This document shows positions 25,295 to 32,503 of a stretch of DNA of 64,000 nt, one piece after another. The position numbers and the translations under genes were made by a program. Source of the DNA: an uncultured Woeseia sp. (GTDB lineage: Bacteria; Pseudomonadota; Gammaproteobacteria; Steroidobacterales; Woeseiaceae); the NCBI GenBank assembly GCA_913031125.1, contig CAJWFK010000010.1:1-64000 (forward strand). Reading direction: 5' to 3'. Every line of letters begins with the position of its first letter. Positions within the stretch are counted from its first letter, which is position 1. The notes below the pieces were generated by a model. It was not told where the DNA came from, ran no database searches, and worked only from the letters and a program-made list of their open reading frames with translations.

Positions 25295-25876
25295 TTAAAC
25301 TACGATAAACCGGTCACCATTGGCCGGGGCCGCCGGCAGCGCTGAAACGGTGTATTTTTCTCTTGAATTAGCATAAACAAAATCTGTGCACTGGACAGAG
25401 CAGCCCAGGTTAGAGCCCGTGACGAACATCACCAATTTGTTATTCATATGATCGGCTGTTTGTTCTTCCGTTGTATTTGGCGCTAATCTGTCAGCCTCAA
25501 AGGCTGTGGTAGTTGGCGTGAATGCTGCGTTATTCACCGATCCAGTGATAATGCTCTGGTTGCCTTCCACCCAGGCCCCAAGGCTGGTAGTGATCAGCAA
25601 AACAGTATCTGCAAATTCCTTAGTGGCGGTCTGGTCCACGATCTTGATACAGGCCGTCTCACACTGCATTTCAGCGGCAGTCAGTGGAAGTGTGTAGACC
25701 CCGTTGGCAACGTGGGTAGTCAGGGATCCGGTATTTGAAAATGACCCGAAATCTTTTGAGATTTGAACGTCCCCGGTGGCCAGCGTCAGGCTGGCTACAA
25801 AATTGTCAGTGTTGCCGTAATCCAGTAACGGAAAAATTACAGTAGTTGCCTGGTTATACTTTCTCAAAAGCTCCAT
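25295..25876 (-). CDS. Beta-rich virion protein, possible baseplate/appendage piece
   Basis: 193 residues. The first 110 (FPLLDYGNTDNFVASLTLATGDVQISKDFG, VANGVYTLPLTAAEMQCETACIKIVDQT) resemble phage proteins that carry an Ig-like or BppU-like N-terminal domain. The stretch GNQSIITGSVNNAAFTPTTTAFEADRL recurs in such proteins. Role unknown. It shares one base with paralogue B upstream. Confidence 0.5.
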   Translation of the reverse strand: MELLRKYNQATTVIFPLLDYGNTDNFVASLTLATGDVQISKDFGSFSNTGSLTTHVANGVYTLPLTAAEMQCETACIKIVDQTATKEFADTVLLITTSLGAWVEGNQSIITGSVNNAAFTPTTTAFEADRLAPNTTEEQTADHMNNKLVMFVTGSNLGCSVQCTDFVYANSREKYTVSALPAAPANGDRFIVV

Positions 25877-26580
25877 TAGGTTATCCCTCGGTTAATGCCT
25901 CTCCCGACCCCTTTGGGTGCGGTTCTATCAGCGTTCAATTCAAATCCCTCCAGGACAATTCCCAGTCCCACCATCTGGCTCGCAATGCCATCGTTTGCAA
26001 TCCTGGTTGTCCCGTCCACAACGCCCAGGCCGTCGGCCACTGTGTAGGACATCTGCTCATCGCCTGGGTTACCGCCATAGTCAATCCGCTCAGTCAAACC
26101 ATCGACATTAAACGGCTCCCGGTTGGCTGATACGTCGATTGCGACGCCGATAATCGCTGACCTTGCGTCAGCCGTTGACGTATTCAGGTCAACATAGGTG
26201 CCGGACGCGGTTGAGTCGGTATCAATGGTAGGCTCCACCTGGCGGCAGTTGGCATAGGTCGCGTAGTAGTAGCCCAGCTTGCCACCGGTAGAAATATCAT
26301 CTGCGTACAGCATCTCATGGTCGTCAGCCTCATTGATCTGGTACTCATCCCATATGGCGTATTTAATTATCAGGTCTGGCGTACTGTCCAGATATGATTC
26401 GCCACCGTATGAATAAGCCTGGCCACCATAGGTCCAGGTTGACGGGGTAAAATTTGTGCCTCTCTCGCGCACCAGGACCATCACCAGAAACCGGGAAGTG
26501 CCACTGCCCAGGTTAATTGTTATCCCAGTGGGCTCGGCGCCGTGGGCACCTTCCCATGCCTGGGTCCGGGTCACCGCCAT
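25876..26580 (-). CDS. Predicted virion protein, paralogue B
   Basis: 234 residues, homologous over its length to the 226-residue product at 23917-24597, with a longer C-terminal tail (GVGRGINRGIT). Divergence is high enough that the duplication is old or the two copies came from different phages. The two copies are separated by three other genes. Role unknown; likely surface exposed. Confidence 0.55.
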   Translation of the reverse strand: MAVTRTQAWEGAHGAEPTGITINLGSGTSRFLVMVLVRERGTNFTPSTWTYGGQAYSYGGESYLDSTPDLIIKYAIWDEYQINEADDHEMLYADDISTGGKLGYYYATYANCRQVEPTIDTDSTASGTYVDLNTSTADARSAIIGVAIDVSANREPFNVDGLTERIDYGGNPGDEQMSYTVADGLGVVDGTTRIANDGIASQMVGLGIVLEGFELNADRTAPKGVGRGINRGIT

Positions 26581-28883
26581 CAGAACACTTCCATAAATAA
26601 CGCCGTGTACGGCGGCAGGTGAATCGTGTCACTGGTGACATCAATCTCCTCACCATTGTTCCAGTCGGTGTCGTGCCCGCAGAATCCTGCATTCTCCAGG
26701 GTGTAGCCGCAGGTTGTGTCAAATGGTGTTTCCTGAAGCGGGCCGTAATGATACGAATCCGTCCACACTGTCGGCGCCTGGGCCCGCAAAAAACTGGTCG
26801 CGGTGTAATTAATATAATCTCGCTCATCAAAACGCCTGAGCCGCTCACCGCTTTGCAGCAGGTTAACCGCTGCCCAGTCAGCCGGGGTAATCTGATCCTC
26901 AGGCCTGACCGGGAACGGGTTACTGCCGCCAGGGCTACGGTACCAGTCACCATAGCCATCGGGCGTGTCGCACATATTCAGGGCAACAATCCAGTCCTTA
27001 ACCCGATAGATAAAAATCTTTTCGCCCGCGTCCTTGGCGCGAAACGTAAAGCCATGCAGTGGCAAGTCATCGTCCCCAAGCTCGCCCGAGTCCTGGGCAT
27101 AGGTGCCAAGCTCAGATCCGGGGGTAATATACCCGGTCGCGCTTCTGTCAAGATCGATAAAGTTTTCACCAATCATGTATGGCGTCGTGTAGCCTGACTT
27201 CACGTTTGCGGAAAAATTTACCTTATCAACCAAAAGCATCGCCGCGAGCATGTAACGCATCGCATGCGAATCTTCAGTGCCCAGCGTGTCATAGCCCGCC
27301 TCCCCGAGCGGATACACAATAAATTCCCAAAACGCGCCGTACCCATGTCTTCTGGTAAAAACGGTTTCGTTACGGATAAAAGTCTGCGCAAAATAGAGAC
27401 TGCGCATATGCTTATTGGCGTCGTAATTCTTGATGCTGTATTGGTGCGTGTCACCAGTGTCGCGTTTAAACCCCGCGTCCGTGCCCGAGGCGTTCTCGTC
27501 CAAGCCAATATCCAGCTCTTGCTGCATGTCGTGGGGCACCTTAAAACCGGTCCTCTCTTTTAACGTAAAACTCCTGGAGATCCCGTTCCAGCCACGAGCG
27601 GTCTTATGCTCGCCGGCGCTATGTTCCTCCACAAGCACATCGAGCTTATCCCACACCGCTTTCATCCCAGGGAACCAGGTGGCCGCGCCCGCTGTCCTGG
27701 CTAAAGGGGTGCCGTTTTTTCCCCAGTCGAGTGAGTTGCTCGTTATATTCAAATCGTTAATGCAATATTTCCAGCCAGCAGCCGGCACAGCCGTCTGCGT
27801 GTCATTCGCCTGTCTCGGAAGATTGCGCAGGGTCATTACCTTGCCGGAGCTGTACTGGATCCGGTACACGACCCACACATTGTCTCCGGTAAAAAACCAG
27901 ATGGGGTGATCCTCCACATTGCCATCCGGCGCCGCATCCAGGGTCACAGTCTTTATATGGGTCGGCAAACTTGGGTGAGCGGTCACTGAGGCCACCGTGC
28001 CGTTTTGCAAGGCATGGTAAACCAGCTTGTTTGGCGTGTTTTCCCCGATACTGGTCGAATCGTTAAATACACTCATGTAGTGACTAGCGTCACCACCGAC
28101 ATTCGGCAGGGTTGATTCATTCGATCCTGTAATCAAATCGCAGTAACTGTCAGCCCACCAGTCCTGCAAGGTCGTGTCAGTCGGATTGATGGTGAGCTGC
28201 GTCTGTGCCCAGCCGCTAACCGGAGTGGTCACTGCGTTTAATTCATCGGCGTTGGTCGCATCCTTTTGCGCCAGTACGTCTTCCCTTGGCTGGGTCTGGA
28301 GATAATCATATAAATACATATCCCACTTGTCGCGCTTGGTCCGGTACGCTCTGTTGCCATTTAAAAAAGGATGCATATGTAGCGAAACAGACAACAACGG
28401 ATTATCCGCGTAAAGCTCATTCCATTTTTCAATCTGGTCCGGGCGCTGGCCTTGCGTAAACATGCCCATCGCTTGGCCAACAACATGGTTGGTGACCCTG
28501 GCCCACAAATAAAGCGGGTTATAACCCTGCTCGTTAAACACCGCCTTTTTCTCTTTGGTGGGGTCGAGCTGCCACAGCCGCCTGATCAACCCGGACACTA
28601 CGCCGCCGTGCCTATTTGATATCGGGTACTCACTGATTGCGCCGCCGATTACGGATCCGGCAGTTGCCGAGGAACTGCCCCCGGTAATGGTTGCCTCGAC
28701 CGGATTTGAGCTTTGCGCGGCGCTGACGGTGCCCGCTAAAGCCGAGGCCCCTGCCCCGGTGAGCACACTGAAACTGTCGCTCCCGCCTGGCTCGGCTCCA
28801 TCGACATTAAAAATTGTGATTGACGCTGCTATTGCCATAACGATTGCCGCAATTACCCAGATCTCCACAAAATTTACGCCCAT
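26580..28883 (-). CDS. Large unknown first late gene with N-terminal membrane-like segment
   Basis: 767 residues. Residues about 6-26 are strongly hydrophobic (FVEIWVIAAIVMAIAASITI), followed by an Ala/Ser/Gly-rich linker to about residue 95, then a large mixed domain rich in Trp, Tyr and Asp (YNPLYLWARVTNHVVGQAMG, HGYGAFWEFIVYPLGEAGYD). The ending LPPYTALFMEVF resembles the C-terminal beta domain of glycoside hydrolases, so a sugar-acting domain is possible but not shown. Its ATG directly follows the seven T of a terminator, leaving only GGCGG in the hairpin as a weak ribosome site. Confidence 0.55.
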   Translation of the reverse strand: MGVNFVEIWVIAAIVMAIAASITIFNVDGAEPGGSDSFSVLTGAGASALAGTVSAAQSSNPVEATITGGSSSATAGSVIGGAISEYPISNRHGGVVSGLIRRLWQLDPTKEKKAVFNEQGYNPLYLWARVTNHVVGQAMGMFTQGQRPDQIEKWNELYADNPLLSVSLHMHPFLNGNRAYRTKRDKWDMYLYDYLQTQPREDVLAQKDATNADELNAVTTPVSGWAQTQLTINPTDTTLQDWWADSYCDLITGSNESTLPNVGGDASHYMSVFNDSTSIGENTPNKLVYHALQNGTVASVTAHPSLPTHIKTVTLDAAPDGNVEDHPIWFFTGDNVWVVYRIQYSSGKVMTLRNLPRQANDTQTAVPAAGWKYCINDLNITSNSLDWGKNGTPLARTAGAATWFPGMKAVWDKLDVLVEEHSAGEHKTARGWNGISRSFTLKERTGFKVPHDMQQELDIGLDENASGTDAGFKRDTGDTHQYSIKNYDANKHMRSLYFAQTFIRNETVFTRRHGYGAFWEFIVYPLGEAGYDTLGTEDSHAMRYMLAAMLLVDKVNFSANVKSGYTTPYMIGENFIDLDRSATGYITPGSELGTYAQDSGELGDDDLPLHGFTFRAKDAGEKIFIYRVKDWIVALNMCDTPDGYGDWYRSPGGSNPFPVRPEDQITPADWAAVNLLQSGERLRRFDERDYINYTATSFLRAQAPTVWTDSYHYGPLQETPFDTTCGYTLENAGFCGHDTDWNNGEEIDVTSDTIHLPPYTALFMEVF

Positions 28884-28906
28884 AAAAAAACCGCCGGAAA
28901 GGCGGT
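28884..28906 (-). terminator. Terminator between Q-like gene and first late gene
   Basis: On the minus strand ACCGCC (28901-28906 complement) pairs with GGCGGT (28890-28895 complement) around a 5-nt loop, followed by seven T ending right before the ATG at 28883. It has the right place for a lambda tR'-type terminator that a Q-type antiterminator must override to express the late operon. Confidence 0.82.
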
Positions 28907-28910
28907 CAGC

Positions 28911-28979
28911 TCAAAGAATTATAGGGCGCTTGAGCCCCAGAGTACGGATTGATTTTTTCATAGCTGCAAATAAAGTCAA
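28911..28979 (-). promoter_or_regulatory. Candidate late promoter region with short leader ORF
   Basis: Between the Q-like gene and the terminator, the minus strand holds TTGACT (28979-28974) and a perfect TATAAT (28923-28918). They are too far apart (50 bp) to form one promoter, so the active pair is uncertain. A 16-codon ORF, MKKSIRTLGLKRPIIL (28961-28911), sits in the same space and ends 4 bp before the terminator hairpin. Short leader ORFs before terminators can control readthrough; no evidence of use is visible. Confidence 0.4.
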
Positions 28980-29390
28980 TCAGAAATTTTCATTCACTAA
29001 GATTATATTTACCCGCACCAGGCGCAGCGCCCTGGCATGCATCTCCTTGATTCGTTGCTCGGACAATTTAAACCTGGCGCTTAGTTGGATGTAGTCCCAG
29101 CGTGACAGGTAATACCTTTTGATCAGGGTGAGCAGCCGCTTATCCTTTTCTGTTTTTAAACGGGCCACTGCCCGCTCGATTACCAGGGTCTTATCGTTCA
29201 TGTCATCGACGCTAGGCGGGCGCTCATCATCAATAATCCTGGACATCATTCGATACAGGGCATGCTTTGGCTTGTTTAAAAGCGAGTCGGTTCTTGCCCA
29301 GTTGCCCCACTCTGTGAGCAGGTTGTGAATCTCATCATCAAAGCCGGACGGCATGTTTAACCGGCCAGCCTTGCGCTCAGCACCCGCCAT
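28980..29390 (-). CDS. Q-like late antiterminator
   Basis: 136 residues with features of the phage antitermination Q family: an N-terminal helical region with NLLTEWGNWAR-type sequence, then RLLTLIKRYYLSRWDYIQLSARFKLSEQRIKEMHARAL, which looks like a sigma-region-4-type HTH. It lies last in the early (-) arm, just before the tR'-like terminator and the late operon, as lambda Q does. A second start at 29354 (ATG, 3 bp after the methyltransferase stop) is possible. Confidence 0.7.
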   Translation of the reverse strand: MAGAERKAGRLNMPSGFDDEIHNLLTEWGNWARTDSLLNKPKHALYRMMSRIIDDERPPSVDDMNDKTLVIERAVARLKTEKDKRLLTLIKRYYLSRWDYIQLSARFKLSEQRIKEMHARALRLVRVNIILVNENF

Positions 29391-30185
29391 GCTTTCGCTG
29401 CCGTTTGGGGGACTACTCCGTTCCCCAGGAGCCTAATTCGGTCCACCCTGTCGGCACACCCATCAACCACTCGGCCCACGTCGGGTTCAGCAGGCCACTG
29501 GGCTTCTCGACTTCCTTCACTTTTGCGCATAGATAGCTTCTCTTGTCCATGTGCGTATGGCTCTTGCTCCCTACTGGCCCACAATCCTTGTACTCGCTGG
29601 CTCTCGGAGTCGGCCAAGATGTAGACTCTTTTTCTCTGGTGAGGTGCGCCGACTTCAGCCGCGCTGAATATGCCCCACGCTGTTCTAAAACCATCTTCTT
29701 CCAGATCGCTGAGAACGCTGGACAGTCCAAGCGAGATATGCCCTTCGACGTTTTCAAAGAAGACTCGAACAGGTCTGACTGCTTGAATGATGTCCCTGAT
29801 GTAAGGCCAGAGGTGCCTGGGATCATCTTTTCCTGCTCGGTTTCCGGCAGAAGAAAATGGCTGGCAGGGATATCCCCCAGTGATAAGCGAAACTCTGTCT
29901 CGAAAGATTTCCACCGGCAGGGTTTTAAGGTCCGTCCAAACAGGTGCGGGAGCCAACTGCCCCCCCCGTTTCCATCTTCGCAACCAGGTTGGCAATGGCG
30001 AAGGCTTCGATCTCCACATAAGCGATTGTTCGATGTTCAAACCCGGCAAGCTCAAGTCCTCTTTCGATACCCCCATATCCTGAACATAAACTGAGTACAG
30101 TGGGTAGTTGTTCGGAATTATCCACATTGAAAATCCGAAACGTAGATACAAACATGACCTGGCGGGCGGGGCTCCTTGCGCTCAA
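29357..30185 (-). pseudogene. C5 cytosine DNA methyltransferase, split by frameshift at a G8 tract
   Basis: Two overlapping frames make one enzyme. The first carries motif I (LSLCSGYGGIERGLELAG) and ends after METGGAVG; the second carries motif IV with the catalytic Cys (GGYPCQPFS), motif VI (FENVEG), motif VIII (HQRKRV) and motif X (LLGNGVVPQ). They join at a run of eight C (29960-29967; G8 on the coding strand). Removing one G (or four) restores a 275-residue protein reading METGGQLAPAPVWTD. The tract suggests slippage or phase variation; a sequencing error cannot be excluded. The 5' end overlaps rusA. Confidence 0.82.
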
Positions 30186-30519
30186 TGCTCAGTGCAAATA
30201 CCTGGCTGTCATCGGCATAGACGCCATGCTCATCAAGAACGTCCAGCAGCACCTTTTGAATATTGTCAATGTCGCGTTTTTTTCTTCGGTCGGGCGGGTA
30301 CGCATCGATATGCACCCTGACGTTACCCTTGAAAGTTTCGGGCTGTTGCGCCAGCAGCTCCTGCGCCGCGAGTTTCTTATATTTCCGGCCCCGCTTGCTC
30401 AGTATCTTGCGGCCCCTGGCAATCGTGTAGTAAGTGTTTATAGTCGGCGGCCAGGACAGCTCAATCACACCGACACTGGTTGCGTTTGAGTTGCAGGATC
30501 TGTCGCTCTTGTTTGTCAC
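30118..30519 (-). CDS. rusA: RusA-family Holliday junction resolvase
   Basis: 133 residues. The conserved core YPPDRRKKRDIDNIQKVLLD has the acidic residues of the RusA active site (two Asp in DIDN), followed by GVYADDSQV with another catalytic Asp. RusA cleaves Holliday junctions symmetrically and helps resolve recombination intermediates before packaging. Start is GTG at 30519 preceded by GGAG. It overlaps the small gene upstream and the methyltransferase downstream. Confidence 0.9.
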   Translation of the reverse strand: MTNKSDRSCNSNATSVGVIELSWPPTINTYYTIARGRKILSKRGRKYKKLAAQELLAQQPETFKGNVRVHIDAYPPDRRKKRDIDNIQKVLLDVLDEHGVYADDSQVFALSIERKEPRPPGHVCIYVSDFQCG

Positions 30520-30661
30520 AGATCTCCAGCAGCTCCTCTATGTGCCGATACTGAGAACTGCCATAGCCGTTAGCCGGGCGCCTCGGCAATTGCTGGCGAA
30601 TAGAGGCACGGCGGTCGGCGTCCTTGTCGCTACTTCTTAGTTTTACGCTGGGTGTGCCCAC
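30461..30661 (-). CDS. Small unknown early protein
   Basis: 66 residues from a GTG at 30661, preceded by GGTGGAG with 7-nt spacing, a good ribosome site. Basic, with a helical C-terminal half (YRHIEELLEICDKQERQILQLKRNQ) that may form a short coiled coil. Overlaps rusA by 59 nt and the 51-residue gene by 32 nt. No family recognised. Confidence 0.5.
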   Translation of the reverse strand: MGTPSVKLRSSDKDADRRASIRQQLPRRPANGYGSSQYRHIEELLEICDKQERQILQLKRNQCRCD

Positions 30662-30785
30662 GTTTAAACTCCACCACCGTGCTTCGGGGGCTAGTAAGAT
30701 CCGGTTTTTTAATCCCCGATAACCCGGTATTCATCCAGGTCGGAATGGTTATAAACTCGTCGCTGCGTTTTTGTTTCCTACGCAT
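30630..30785 (-). CDS. Small basic early protein (51 residues)
   Basis: Starts MRRKQKRSDEFITIPTWMNTG and ends with a Lys/Arg-rich tail (RGHTQRKTKK). Its ATG overlaps the TAA of the gene before it (TAATG), indicating coupling, and it fills what would otherwise be a 120-bp gap in the operon. Basic composition suggests nucleic-acid binding. No family recognised. Confidence 0.45.
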   Translation of the reverse strand: MRRKQKRSDEFITIPTWMNTGLSGIKKPDLTSPRSTVVEFKRGHTQRKTKK

Positions 30786-31033
30786 TAATTGTCCTTGGAC
30801 TTGTCGCGGAAAACATCCGGGTCCGGCTCAAACACAACGTCCATTTCGTCATATTCAGTAACTGCTTGTTCGGCAAGTGCCAGGCACTGAATGCGAAATT
30901 CTGAGTTCTTTTTTTCCTCAGCCGCAACCTTGTCGAGCTCCTCCCTGACGCTGTCGTATGCCGTGCATAACGAATTGGTTGCCTCCACCATCTTCTCAAG
31001 AATTGTTTCGATTTTTTCCGATTCCGTCGTCAT
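30785..31033 (-). CDS. Small acidic early protein
   Basis: 82 residues, acidic and helical (IETILEKMVEATNSLCTAYDSVREELDKVAAEE), probably coiled coil. Starts with an ATGA overlap with the preceding gene. No family recognised. Confidence 0.5.
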   Translation of the reverse strand: MTTESEKIETILEKMVEATNSLCTAYDSVREELDKVAAEEKKNSEFRIQCLALAEQAVTEYDEMDVVFEPDPDVFRDKSKDN

Positions 31034-31353
31034 CTGTGCAACCTGTCCATTGCGCGATTATTCGCGCTGTCACTACGCCAGACTTCAATCTCAATCTTTA
31101 AGCGATTGATTGTGGCGCTCTTAGTTGTGAAATCCGCATATGCATTTTGTTTTTCATCAACTGCTTTTATGTAATCATCCTGCCGCTTGACCCAGGCATC
31201 CCTCTCCGCGACCGTGCCAGGAGGCGCAGCAACAAACAGCAATGCGTACTGGATCTTCAGTCGATCATCGGCCACTGCCTTTGCGCCGGTTACCAGGCCG
31301 ATGCCATTACTTTCCGTTCTTAAGTCCTGGAGCAAGGTTTCGATACCTGTCAT
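31030..31353 (-). CDS. Unknown early phage protein
   Basis: 107 residues, preceded by AAGGGG with 9-nt spacing. Contains PGTVAERDAWVKRQDDYIKAVDEKQNAYADF and a closing helix RLKIEIEVWRSDSANNRAMDR. Small proteins with this ending occur in early arms of other phages, function unknown. Overlaps the genes on both sides. Confidence 0.5.
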   Translation of the reverse strand: MTGIETLLQDLRTESNGIGLVTGAKAVADDRLKIQYALLFVAAPPGTVAERDAWVKRQDDYIKAVDEKQNAYADFTTKSATINRLKIEIEVWRSDSANNRAMDRLHR

Positions 31354-31558
31354 GCACCGGCCCCTTGCATTTCGGGCACAACCAAAACTTTCCGAACCGC
31401 CCTATTCGATAAGGATTGACCACAAAAATATCGAACATCTTTCGGCAGCCTTCCTCCTGGCATCGCTTTTCAATGCTCACGCAATTGGAAAAACCCTGGA
31501 TAATGTTCGCCGTGGAAATGCATCCAAAGCCGGGCCAGTCCTGGCGTAAACCGGTCAT
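31307..31558 (-). CDS. Small putative zinc-binding protein
   Basis: Up to 83 residues from 31558; a GTG at 31480, 11 nt inside the preceding gene, would give a tighter 57-residue protein and fits the operon spacing better. Cys pairs CQEEGC and CPKC are about 30 residues apart, a zinc-ribbon-like arrangement. Function unknown. Confidence 0.5.
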   Translation of the reverse strand: MTGLRQDWPGFGCISTANIIQGFSNCVSIEKRCQEEGCRKMFDIFVVNPYRIGRFGKFWLCPKCKGPVHDRYRNLAPGLKNGK

Positions 31559-31754
31559 TAATCTTGAACCGGCTGCTATCTGATAAATCTGTTTCCCAGC
31601 GAATTGTCTCGATTATCGTCCGAGCTGAATATTTTGAACGGCGCATTGCCATTCTCAAGCCAGCTCTTTCAAATTCCCTGAAGATATGCCGGTTGCTTTC
31701 CAGCCATCTAAAAAAACCTTTCGGATATTTTTCCTGGTCACCAATCTGTTTCAT
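31470..31754 (-). CDS. Conserved unknown phage/plasmid protein
   Basis: 94 residues with FRWLESNRHIFREFERAGLRMA, SARTIIETIRWETDL and FKINDRFTPGLARLWMHFHGEHYPGFFQLRE. I recall this pattern (helix, YSARTIIE, FKINNN-type loop, GFFELR) as a conserved family in phages and plasmids with no assigned function. Overlaps the zinc-ribbon gene upstream by 17 nt. Confidence 0.6.
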   Translation of the reverse strand: MKQIGDQEKYPKGFFRWLESNRHIFREFERAGLRMAMRRSKYSARTIIETIRWETDLSDSSRFKINDRFTPGLARLWMHFHGEHYPGFFQLREH

Positions 31755-31929
31755 TCGTTACTGCCTCTCGTTCCAATTCCATTACACAACTCTTGCAGGT
31801 GAACTTTTGTTGCGGCATTCCCCTGCGCTGGCCGCGTTGATCAATCCACTCAGTGCCTCTTACAAACCCGACTTCTTTAAAAAGCCCCTCATCTAGTGCC
31901 ACCTGTTTTTTGCATTTAGTGCATATCAT
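31738..31929 (-). CDS. Small zinc-ribbon protein
   Basis: About 63 residues from ATG 31929 (GGA 8 nt before); a TTG at 31944 is an alternative. MICTKCKKQVALDEGLF and FTCKSCVMELERE form two CxxC pairs about 40 residues apart, a zinc ribbon. First gene after the post-cro terminator. Small zinc ribbons in this place may act on transcription, but no such role is shown. Confidence 0.55.
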   Translation of the reverse strand: MICTKCKKQVALDEGLFKEVGFVRGTEWIDQRGQRRGMPQQKFTCKSCVMELEREAVTNETDW

Positions 31930-32077
31930 TTCTGCATTCCGCAAGATCCTTGGGATGCTGCCCCCCTCCCCCAGCGCTAAGCCAGGTTTGGTGAGGTCTG
32001 CAAACCGCTGAGTCCCGGTTAGCTGCTGAACGATCTTTTTATAGGTGTCCGTTCACTTCCGCCCTTACACCTTGGTG

Positions 32078-32114
32078 AAAAAAACCCGCAGCCCACAGAG
32101 GTAGGCCACGGGTT
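32078..32114 (-). terminator. Terminator overlapping the cro stop codon
   Basis: On the minus strand AACCCG, a 2-nt internal loop, GCC, a 10-nt loop, GGC, a 2-nt internal loop and CGGGTT, then a run of T (32082-32078). It begins within the cro stop codon and resembles lambda tR1, so transcription into the early genes may need readthrough or a further promoter in 31930-32077, where I see no clear one. Confidence 0.65.
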
Positions 32115-32370
32115 AAGCAGCCGTTTCCTCGCAATTCGGGGGAACAGAGGAAACTACCCACGCAGTATCCGTAATCCATTGAACGTCCGGACGTAGCTCA
32201 TTCACCGGTATACCAGTGACCTTTGAAACCCTTGCGCAACGGTCGGCAGCGATTCTTATCTTGCCGTTTAGCCAGCGGCTCACGGTTGGTTGTTGGACGC
32301 CACACAACTTTGCAAATTCCTCCTGAGTCAAATACGAATGTTGCAAAAAGTTGTTGAGATTTTTCACCAT
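32113..32370 (-). CDS. Cro-like HTH regulator
   Basis: 85 residues from ATG 32370. A helix-turn-helix at about residues 12-33: LTQEEFAKLCGVQQPTVSRWLNGK, followed by IRIAADRCARVSKVTGI, typical of Cro/CI-type regulators. Its predicted promoter has TTGACA and GGATAC 17 bp apart, and the ATG comes so soon after that the mRNA would be leaderless or nearly so. An upstream TTG (32391) lies in the operator and is unlikely. Divergent from the repressor gene. Confidence 0.78.
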   Translation of the reverse strand: MVKNLNNFLQHSYLTQEEFAKLCGVQQPTVSRWLNGKIRIAADRCARVSKVTGIPVNELRPDVQWITDTAWVVSSVPPNCEETAA

Positions 32371-32379
32371 GACTGGCAA

Positions 32380-32424
32380 GTATCCGCGCAAAGAATACCT
32401 CTTGTCAACCCGCTATACGAATAC
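32380..32424 (-). promoter_or_regulatory. cro promoter with operator O1 and a weak operator O2
   Basis: On the minus strand -35 TTGACA (32408-32403), 17-bp spacer, -10 GGATAC (32385-32380). Operator O1, GTATCCGCGCAAAGAATAC (32380-32398 on +), covers the -10 and most of the spacer. A half-matching site, CAACCCGCTATACGAATAC (32406-32424), overlaps the -35. Same motif as at the repressor, ssb and int promoters. Confidence 0.7.
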
Positions 32425-32426
32425 CT

Positions 32427-32470
32427 TTGAAAATATAGTTATACTTTACTTATATGCGTGCGGCGTATAT
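32427..32470 (+). promoter_or_regulatory. Repressor promoter with operator O3
   Basis: On the plus strand -35 TTGAAA (32427-32432), 17-bp spacer, -10 TTATAT (32450-32455). Operator O3, ATATGCGTGCGGCGTATAT (32452-32470), overlaps the -10 and the start site, so the protein that binds it would repress the repressor gene. Confidence 0.65.
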
Positions 32471-32503
32471 TGTCCCTATCTTTCAAACAGGAAATATTTC
32501 TAA

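Noticed and set aside
28574-29094. Plus-strand ORF (28555-29094) across the late control region
   Set aside because: It is antisense to the 767-residue and Q-like genes, has no ribosome site or family similarity, and reads through the terminator hairpin.
29413-29826. Second minus-strand ORF inside the methyltransferase gene
   Set aside because: Overlaps the frame with the C5 motifs and has none itself.
32427-32447. A further operator copy in the middle of the repressor-cro interval
   Set aside because: The centre region (AAAATATAGTTATAC) lacks the CG steps that all the accepted copies have.
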